Positions 56,068 through 64,000 of a DNA stretch of 64,000 bases are shown here, piece by piece. Below the pieces are notes generated by a model, which worked only from the letters and a program-made list of their open reading frames with translations, had not been told where the DNA came from and ran no database searches. Within the stretch, counting starts at the first letter, position 1, and every line of letters begins with the position of its first letter. The DNA is from Neolentinus lepideus HHB14362 ss-1 (lineage: Eukaryota; Basidiomycota; Agaricomycetes; Gloeophyllales; Gloeophyllaceae): NCBI GenBank assembly GCA_001632425.1, contig KV425585.1:67203-131202 (forward strand), read 5' to 3'. The translations under genes were made by a program, and so were the position numbers.

Positions 56068-57679
56068 CTAAGGTTCGAAAAATGTCCGTGACTGGCGATG
56101 GCTCGATTTGTGCTTGCTCTTGGGTACGACTGCAGACGACTTGGCGTGCTCTTTCATCCGCGACAGCTCTTCTCGCAGCATGCAGATCGTTGCGGGAGGT
56201 CTGCCCCACGGACTGAGAGGTGGGCTCAGCGGTGGCGACTTTTCATGAAGCGGCGACAGAGGCGCAAAGTTCGATCGCGGGAGTGTCACAGCCTGGACGT
56301 TCTCGGCTTCCGAGACCTGCCTTCGTGTGTCGCCAAATGCACCGTCGGGCTCGCGTCTGACCATCAGAAGCAGCAGAACGACTCCTGCGGTGCTGCAGAT
56401 CACCATCTGCGGGAAGAATCCGATGCTATCTGTGAAGTAGGTCAGACCTCTGTCTAACATCAGCTGCACAGACAACGTATGTACCTATGAGTATGCCTGC
56501 GAGAGTTCAGTCAGTATGTCACACCTTATTAACACGCTGCTACTCACCATCAAACCCAGGAGCATCCGGCATTGTATTCCTCAGTTGCGGTATAGTCAAT
56601 AATATCGCAAAAATCGACAACAACCTCTTCAGCACCGGGCTCTGCGGGCTCTTCCACGCCAAATATACCTGCCCAAGCGTCACATGCGCGAGCATCCAAT
56701 TGATATGGAATAGTGTCAGCGTGTACGTCCTCGCGTCCGTGGGCCTCCGTATTCTCAAATCTATCTCCCTACTAGAGACAGTTACGACACGGTCATCTGA
56801 GATACTGGTGTAGACAGGTAGGTCGGATGAGACGATGTAGAAGTTCGAGGTGAGCTCGATGGTGGCGAGCTTCTGGATAGGGATATTTGCCTCTGTATCG
56901 GTGTTCACGGCGCGCAAGGCGCTCGTGAGGAAGTAGGTATCGAAGGGGAACAGACGAGCCTCGTGCACGTCGAGGACGTGTGTGCTTTCGAACTGATAAA
57001 GGTTTTGAATACTGCCTGCATGTGAGCGTGGCTGCTAAGAAGAAGATGGAAGAACCCACACGCGCCGCTGTCCCGTGCCGTTCCCTATCCAGGGAAGTGC
57101 GCCGGGGTCGTAGCTCACTGTTGCGTCTTCAGATCTAAGAGTCGAAAGATTTGCAACTAAGTGTACAATATCACTGATAAAGTGGTGCTGACAACTCACC
57201 CGTCGACAAAAATCTGCAGCGGCATAGCTGGTATCCCGCATTGCATCACTCCATGCAATCCTTGCGAGCCATTCAAGAAGTTCCCCTCTCCACACGCGAG
57301 GATCGACCAGCGCACGCTAACGCTCGGCTCGTCCACGTCGACGTCCACATCCTCGCCTACTAGTACGACCTTCGGCACATACGCGATTTCATCAGCCACG
57401 TAATTTAACTTGCTTACTCTCACTTACCCCGGGACTAGAGGCGACCACCTCATCCAAGATAGGCTTGAAGTGCGACTCCACCTTGGCAGCGCCTACGAAG
57501 GCCAACGAGAGGGAGACGATAAACAGCAAGGAGAAAAGCACCGCGATGGTCAGGATCGCGGTGCGTTCGACGGGGATCACGCCGCCTGTGCCTCGGAGAT
57601 TCAGAGAGCGTAGGTGCAGACTTCCTCGCGTTGAACGACGGTTGTGAGTGGGTAAACGAAGGTTAGTATTGCTAGACAT
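56068..57679 (-). CDS. Multi-pass membrane protein, DUF4436-like
   Basis: Start ATG 57679 (MSSNTNLRLPTHNRR). A first membrane helix (ILTIAVLFSLLFIVSLSLAF) is followed by an extracytoplasmic beta-rich region (PKVVLVGEDVDVDVDEPSVS, TVSYDPGALPWIGNGTG, EARLFPFDTYFLTSALRAV). Then come three membrane helices (TLTLFHINWMLAHVTLG, LLSIFAILLTIPQLRNTMP, FFPQMVICSTAGVVLLLLMV) and a ~100-residue cytoplasmic tail rich in Ser/Pro/Arg ending RTFFEP. The helix-loop-three-helix layout and the LFPFDTY and MPDAPGFDG blocks fit DUF4436 membrane proteins of Agaricomycetes; function unknown. Five or so introns; I did not fix every junction. Confidence 0.75.
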
Positions 57680-58559
57680 CTTGGGTTATAAGAAACTTCT
57701 TGATGGTGTGGTGGGAGGTGTCCCAAGCATGTAAGTAAACGAGTGGAAGTGGCAGAACACCGGAGGGTGCGCCAAGAAGTAAAACAGTATTGACTGAAGT
57801 TATATAACAGAAGTACGCAGGGGAGCTCCGGTGATCCCTTATAAAGTCCATTCTAGCGTTTATGTCAACCGACGTGATGGGTGCGAATTGCACAGAGCGC
57901 TCAGAACAAAATTCCTACAGATGCCATCTGCGCGGATTGCCTCTTTCCTTGACGGACAAGGCCAGAGATTGTAATCCGCGAATCAGACGTGCTGGAGTTG
58001 GACAGGAGTATAGACAGCGTAGGCCCCGGAGCACGACACACGAGGTGAGGTATGCGGGCCTCTGAGTTTGAATGGATGCTTCCATGGGTCGTTCGACACG
58101 AGTAACAACATCCATTAGAGACGGCCGCCAAGGACCGCTTTAAACCCGTCTGGAGACTGTCCACTCATTCAGACTGTGTCTCAAGTGTCCATCTCAATCC
58201 ACAACGACTTCTGAGCGCATGAATGCCTTTCTTCCCTGCTGCGATAGCTTATTCGAGTGGAAACGCCCAATTTGCCTTCCGTCGTAAATGAAAGAGTTCT
58301 GCCCGACTCGACGTCGAGCGCTCAGGGTCACAATGTCGTAAACCGAACGTTACCTCTCCGCCAAGTAAATCCAATGAGAAGATGATTGATTGTGATGCCA
58401 TTGCGAAGTCCAGCGTCCGATGATCTATCAGAACGCAGCCGAAATAGGCATCTGGATGCTGGCAGCTGGGATCTTGATTTCCTGATAACCCGAGTAGACA
58501 TATGTTCAAGACTAATTGTAAAATGTGGTGAGAATCTGCGTAGGACCCATGGGAGTTTA
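57680..58559. other. Interval upstream of the DUF4436-like gene
   Basis: 880 bp holding the DUF4436-like promoter and the 3' end of the SET/MYND gene. No supported gene. Confidence 0.4.
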
Positions 58560-60082
58560 CTACTCGACCAGGAGCTCGAGCAGAGTGCTAATCTCCTCCG
58601 CCGGTCCTCCTGGATCTCCCTCGGGCCCTAGTACACCAAGGACCTGCTGGGCGAGCCGGAGATACCTTCGCGCCTCCCTTACAGTTTCCTCTTCACTTCT
58701 TCCGGATATTCCTACGATAGACGCGTTCCATGCTGTCTTTGCGAGCTCCAGGGAGTGCATCCCTGAGCCAAGAATCAATAGAGGTTCCGTTGTCGCAAGT
58801 CAGGGACAGGAACAGGAGACGAGTGAGAGAAGAGGGGAGGTGCTTACCGATGAGCGGGTAATTCCGCGGGTATACAGTCGCATACCAGGCGAGGAGCGTG
58901 AGCCCCGACTCCAGTGCGATAGGGTAGTCTCCCTCGTGTGAGGCTTTGCTAAAGGTCTCGGAGAGCGCAGGAAGGTATGCAGGGTGCAGGAGCGGATAGA
59001 GATGCTCCTGAAGACTTGGAAGGTTCCAGTTCCTTGAAAGGGTAAGCGTTTCAGTGTCATCTACTTTGGTTTCTAGGCGGAGGGTGGCCTCAAGGCTCTT
59101 AAGGTCAGAGGGCGCGGCGAGAGGGATGGGGGAGATGGACTGCTGAAAAAGGCAGAGGGGGCAGGTGCAGGCGAAACCGTAACGGGACCGGAGTTGGTGT
59201 TGACGGGCGTCGAGAGGAATGGCGGGATCCAGGTAGGGGATGGTAATCTACAACACAGGGTATTTCACGGAGCTAGATGGCCTGTACCGCAGCTATGAAA
59301 AGCGCGGATGCATACCTCTTCATCCTTTCGAATCTCAGATATTGCTACCATCTCCATACGCGGAAGTTCGCCTGAGTTGAGTACAAATCTGGCTACGGCG
59401 TTGGGGACGCAGGAGTGGTTGAAGAGCCTGCTCGCGAGCGGAAATACGCCGTGCGCGAACGGCGTCAGGTGCGAGTGTAGTACGAAGTTGTTGTTCCCGA
59501 AGCGCGCGTAGATGCTATCGATATTGGTAGCAGTGCTAGAGATCTTGCCACATATTGTCGGTAGAGTGAATCCTTCAGGGCGGTACTGCATCAGAGAGCC
59601 AAAGACGGTGCGTGGAGAATCTTCAGCTAATTGCGTGGTATCAGATTGGGACCAAGGGAGATGGGCCAGCGTGTGCGAGAGCAGGATGGCATCAACCTTG
59701 TCCTCGTTGGAGAGGGATTGATATGCCGAAGAGGCTTCATACAGTGCGTAGTATTTGCATATGGATTTATGATGGGCTTTCCACTGTTGTAACTGACCTG
59801 CACCATCATATAATTTGAGAATCACGGTAGAACGCGATCCTTACACTGGCTCCCGCAGTACCAATAAGATCCACAGCCAGTGCATTTCTTCAGAGAGCAT
59901 CCAGGAGATGGTAGACATCCGCACCAGTCGCAGCGGCGGCCCTTCTCGCTGAGGAGGAGGGCCGTGATCCATGCTGGGACTGATAGGATCGTCTCGCTGG
60001 CTCGTAGTAGGACATTGGCTATAGCAGTGTTTCTGGCGGTAAGATGAGGCCCTAATTTGACTTTCCCGAGGTCCAGAGACAT
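58560..60082 (-). CDS. SET and MYND domain protein (SMYD-like lysine methyltransferase)
   Basis: Predicted S-adenosylmethionine-dependent protein lysine methyltransferase. Start ATG 60082 (MSLDLGKVKLGPHLT). The MYND zinc finger is inserted early: CDWCGCLPSPGC, KKCTGCGSYWYCGSQC, then WKAHHKSIC, rebuilt by an intron between SQC and QLQQW. The SET half has GVFPLASRLFNHSCVPNA with the NHSC motif, then a post-SET cysteine cluster FACTCPLC. A helical TPR-like C-terminal part follows (LSRNWNLPSLQEHLYPL, YPIALESGLTLLAWY, REARRYLRLAQQVLG). It ends LLELLVE. This SET-MYND-TPR order is that of SMYD proteins; the substrate may be histone or non-histone. It is divergent from TAM41. Confidence 0.9.
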
Positions 60083-60258
60083 TGAAGATGGTGTATACCC
60101 GAAGCGTGACAAATGTCACATTGCCACAAATCCTCAGCCACATTTCCACGTGGGCAGGCAGTGCGGTAACGTCACAGAGTGCCGGACTCGTATGCACCCT
60201 CTATTAGTATTTGTTATATAAATCCTAGTCCCCCACCACACTCATCCCTACACCGACC
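60083..60258. promoter_or_regulatory. Bidirectional promoter SMYD-like / TAM41
   Basis: 176 bp between the start codons. A TATATAA-like run (TTATATAAATC) near 60212-60222 reads toward TAM41. Confidence 0.45.
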
Positions 60259-61626
60259 ATGCTTTCCGCCGTAGCCCGTGCCCGACCTCGCACCGCAGTC
60301 GTCGCTGTCCCGGTCTTTCGCTCCTTTGCTACAGAAACTGTCTCTTCCACCTCCAACTCCGCCGCACCCCCACCCATTAAACCCCCCTCAAAGCAGCCCA
60401 GGACGCGACTTTATCCTGCTCCTCGCCCTGCCAAGTCACACAGACACCAAGCACTACCTCAACTCCCACCGACATTCGGGCGGAATCAGCTCTTGCCTGT
60501 CGCCGATTCGACCCGCGCGCTACTCGAGTCTATAGTCGCCGAGTTCGAAGCTCCGATCCGCTATGCTTTTGCCTATGGTTCTGGAGTATTCGAGCAGGAT
60601 TCGTATGGTACCAGTAGCAAGCCTGGTAGCGAAGGGGGTCCGATGATCGACTTTATGTTCGCGGTGACCCACGCAGACCACTGGCACTCGATCAATATGA
60701 GCCAGCATCCAGGCCACTATCCATTACATGCACGGTTGTTCGGCTCGTCCTTTGTCTCAAAGGTGGAGGAGGTTATTCCTGGAGTCTGGTTCAACACATT
60801 CGTGCCGATGAAAGGTGTCGTGAGTCAAGTCGCGTGCCTCTTCCGCAGTGTATTCTAATAGGCTACGCAGAGGATCAAATACGGCGTCACAACTGTTGAC
60901 AATCTCTGCTCTGATCTCCTGAACTGGAAAACGCTCTATCTGGCTGGTCGCATGCACAAACCCATCCGCATCATCAAAGATGACCCCCGCGTGCGCCTCA
61001 CACAGCAGGTCAACCTCGTCTCCGCCGTGCGCGCGGCGCTGCTCACGCTCCCCGCCGAGTTCTCCGAGATGCAGCTGTTCTCACGCATCGCAGCTATCAG
61101 CTACGAGGGCGACCCGCGCATGCACCTCCCGGCAGAGAATCATAACAAGGTGGCGAACATCGTACGCAAGCAGAGCCCGCAGTTCAAGGAATTGTACCAC
61201 CGGCTCGTTGTAGGCCTCCCTGGCGTCCACTGGCCCGTGCATTCAAGCTCGATTCAGCAGGACATCACACCCTCGGCCCGTGCGGCACACCTGAGGAAGC
61301 TGCCGAGCAACTTGCTTTCAGGCGTGGAGAGGAGCTATGCCGCACACTTCACAAAGACCGCTGATGAAATCGCGTATTGGTCGAAGTTGGCTGGGGATGA
61401 GGGCTTGCCAAAGGTGATGCACGAAGGTCAGTCCGAGTGATCTAGTAGGGCGTAGAGATCTGTCTGAGTCGCTTCTACCACAGGAATGAGTCAAATCGTG
61501 CGGTACCCTGCAACAATTCAGTCATTGAAGGGCATTGTCACCGCCGGTCCCGTCAAAAGTGTCCGCTACAGCGTCGAGAAGGTGAGGAAGTGGTGGCAAG
61601 GTAGACAGGGCCCATCGAGCTCCTAG
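60259..61626 (+). CDS. TAM41: Mitochondrial phosphatidate cytidylyltransferase TAM41
   Basis: Makes CDP-diacylglycerol at the inner mitochondrial membrane, the first step toward cardiolipin. Three exons, 60259-60819, 60871-61426 and 61484-61626, close to 419 residues. The first ~25 residues (MLSAVARARPRTAVVAVPVF) form a clear presequence. The nucleotidyltransferase core begins YAFAYGSGVFEQDSY and has the metal-binding MIDFMFAVTHADHWH. It is followed by HYPLHARLFGSSFVSKVEE, IKYGVTTVDNLCSDLLNW, LYLAGRMHKPI and ERSYAAHFTKTADEI. The C terminus has SLKGIVTAGPVKSVRYS. Length and order are those of yeast Tam41; nothing is missing. Confidence 0.95.
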
Positions 61627-61961
61627 TTCTTTCGCTTCTTTTGCCGGTCGCTAGAGGACCTTTGGTTATTAGATGAGGGGATGTATCGATAATTAATATT
61701 CGGATGTAACTTACGTGCTCACACTTATCTACACAAGGCATTCGCAAAGAGAAAGCACCTTTCGTCATTAAGATCGTGACACATATACATAGACCCTAAT
61801 ATATTTGTCTGTGAAGTATAATGCGATAGTACAACGAGTGACCAGTGAAGGTGTATTAACATGGGTACAACGAGTGCGTAGTGGAATGAATAGGTATATA
61901 GCTTGTGCGTGCTGCATTGATTACGTGCATTTCATGACTCAACTGTGCTGAGCGAACAAAA
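61627..61961. other. Convergent 3' interval
   Basis: 335 bp between the TAM41 and DUF6533 stops. Nothing recognised. Confidence 0.4.
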
Positions 61962-63860
61962 CTAAACGAGTGTTCTGTTGTCGCCCATTGATATGGCTGA
62001 GTCTCTGATTTCCAAATCATCTCGGTCGTAGTCAGAGAGTCTAACGATGGTCGTGTTCAGTACGAGGACGGGGCGGGGCGGGCGGTCTTCGAGTTCGAGA
62101 ACGCTCCACTCTTCCGTGTTGTGTTGGCCAACGGATTTGAGCAGGTGGAGCATCAATCTCGAGGACTGCTGTACCGTAAATGCCGAAACTCTTTACGGGA
62201 CGTTCGGTGTACTCACGGTCACTGCATACGTCGCGGCCAACACGCTAAGAAGCAGAGAATGTTCAACATTTGATGATGAGAAAAGGGATGGTGAAATACG
62301 CACGCTTCCCCCACTATCACGGTGGGTCTATTCCACAAAGCAAGCATGATGACTAAATTGTACAGGGAGCTTGCTGCAGCGACATCAGCGACTGATGGCG
62401 AGTGTATCAGAGAGAAATGTCACCGAATATGCTGTGCGGAGTTATGAGCATGTCTGCGCGCTATGCGGACAAGATAGATGCGCTTACATTAGGAAATAGA
62501 ACGCCCCGTCATAGAGGAATAGGTGGAAGAGGGGCGCGACTGTTCGTGCCTCGAGGACGCTAAAGCCTTGGGCTCCGACTGTGCGCATGAACTTGCACAT
62601 TGTGAGTCCGAAAAATATGGCTATAGTGTCACGTTATGAGATTCATGAGGGGGTCAGATATGGTCCGTCAGACATACCGTTGACCCCGACATGACACGTC
62701 CTGTCATATATCAACAGTACTCAGCGTTGGTTGCAAATACTATCATGAGGAAATACTACCAGCCGACAATCACCAAACCGTTCCTCCTCGGCGGCGTCAA
62801 GGTTAGAAAGCACCCTTGAACGGGGAAACCTGATGTCCGTGGAGTGGCACGCTCCGATGCGAGTGTTATGGAGGCGGTGATGATGCCGACCTGAAGAAAA
62901 GCACTATTACGATTCTGGATGACAAGGTCAGAAAGCCCCGACTTGCCGCAGTCTCCACTAAATTCGATATATTAGCATAGACTGTCATAGGAGATAATGT
63001 GGGATTTTACCTAGATATAGGAAGCAGACGAGTACGAGAACTGAGACCGGCATCAATATATCCGAATCTCGACCATTACAAATACGAAATACATACTTTT
63101 ACGACTACACCCGTACAAAGCCCATATCCGCACTCCCAACAGCGCGCTCGCCAGCCAGGACGCGATCGACACTGTATCGCTGCGTTCATTCAGTACATGA
63201 ATCGATCTGCTTGACTAAACACGTGATTTTGCACTTACAATGCGTAGAACCGCATCCATTTGATACAGCTATAATTGGAAGCGCGAAATTTCAAAATCTG
63301 CGAGAATGAGAAGGACGCCGTAAGGACGAGACGTACAACTGAAATAATATTAATGAGAAGGTAGTTGACAAAGAAATTTTCGTGACGACTGACCTTCTCT
63401 GAGAGGTCTATCCTTGTGTTCACTACGGGGGTTGGGGTTGTTCGGGCGTGAAACTCGACCCGCCTCAAAAGTTACGAATGCACCTACCGATCAAATTGAC
63501 CCTGTAAGTCTAGTTAATGGTATTGTCTATGTAGTGGAGGGCCGGACTCACACCAATGTGACCACAACAATATACCTCAAGAGAAGATACAGGACTTTTG
63601 CGAAGGTCCACTTGGAGCTGACGAGCTCGCGTTAAGGGCACTCGACGAGGGGCTGTTACATGGTACTCTTACTTCCATACAGACTGAATCTCCTCGCTGA
63701 AAGTAAGCAAGATGTCGTAAGTCAACCAGGTCAATGCGGCAGCTTCAGTGTTGGAGGTCGTCAGTGTCGATCACCCGATGTAAATGGTAGATAACATACC
63801 GCTAACGTAGTTGACTGTTTGGATATCGCTCAGAACAAGGTCGACAGTCGATGTATTCAT
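61962..63860 (-). CDS. DUF6533 multi-pass membrane protein
   Basis: Start ATG 63860 (MNTSTVDLVLSDIQTVNYVS), end at 61962. The DUF6533 signature is spread over the first exons: NYVS, then AALTWLTYDILLTFSEEIQ, then SKWTFAKVLYLLLRYIVVVT. Later exons give further membrane helices and loops: SNYSCIKWMRFYAL near 63260, GCFLTLTPPRRNGLVIVGW near 62790, TVAPLFHLFLYDGAFYFLM near 62520, and the last helix with SSRLMLHLLKSVG near 62140. A polar tail ending MGDNRTLV closes it. Seven helices and many tiny exons are typical of this large, uncharacterised Agaricomycete family. The splice pattern between 63240 and 62200 is not fully resolved. Confidence 0.75.
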
Positions 63861-64000
63861 GAGGTTAGCCACGGGCGACACTCGTACAGGTCGGGAGAAG
63901 GGTCTGTCTTAGTACTAGACCATCGAGGAGAAGAGTAAAGAAGAGACGAGACGCCAGCTCTCTTGCTCTTAAATTCGAACCTCGAAGCGCAGGCCGGCCA
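63861..64000. other. Right-end flank
   Basis: Upstream region of the DUF6533 gene; nothing else seen. Confidence 0.4.

Overview
This window looks like a chromosome segment from a filamentous basidiomycete, most likely an Agaricomycete. Genes are dense and on both strands. They are cut by many 49-82 nt GT-AG introns. The window also holds families typical of Agaricomycetes (DUF6699, DUF6533, DUF4436-like membrane proteins, a PPPDE-thioredoxin-PUL fusion). I reconstructed gene models by hand from splice sites, reading frames and family motifs. Exon coordinates are quoted where the frames close exactly. I saw no rRNA, tRNA, CRISPR array or bacterial-style operon.

Layout, left to right. 1-5.2 kb: a DUF6699 gene, a gene-poor stretch with a 340-bp TA-flanked MITE-like element, then RNA polymerase III subunit RPC11. 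5.7-10.2 kb: Golgi nucleoside diphosphatase (GDA1 type) and a GCN4/CPC1-type bZIP activator whose upstream DNA is rich in TGACTC sites and tiny uORFs. 12-17.5 kb: a peroxin-8-like helical protein convergent with a carnitine acetyltransferase that carries both a mitochondrial presequence and a C-terminal SKL. 17.8-22.4 kb: the PPPDE-thioredoxin-PUL protein and an unknown protein. 22.4-31 kb: a gene-poor area with a truncated helicase fragment, then a CRAL-TRIO/RhoGAP protein and a membrane-anchored aspartic protease. 31.5-33.9 kb: a full-length but broken copy of an M3 metallopeptidase, whose intact paralogue lies at 52.7-55.8 kb on the other strand. 34.9-45 kb: a universal-stress-protein-domain protein, PET127, ARL8, RPN13, SLO1/SCOC and an F-box-like protein. 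45.2-50.3 kb: RAD50. 50.7-64 kb: epoxide hydrolase, M3 peptidase, DUF4436-like protein, SET/MYND methyltransferase, TAM41 and a DUF6533 membrane protein.

Most genes are independent housekeeping genes, often in divergent pairs with 100-350 bp between start codons (RPN13/SLO1, TAM41/SMYD-like, PET127/ARL8, F-box/RAD50). Two neighbourhoods are functionally suggestive: the possible peroxisome pair (PEX8-like and carnitine acetyltransferase) and the small-GTPase pair (ARL8 and the ARL-linked SCOC/SLO1 protein). No wholly new multi-gene system is evident. The most unusual signals are in gene structure: microexons of 6, 7, 9 and 13 nt in four unrelated genes, two GC-AG introns in one gene, and several introns of 3n length without stop codons.
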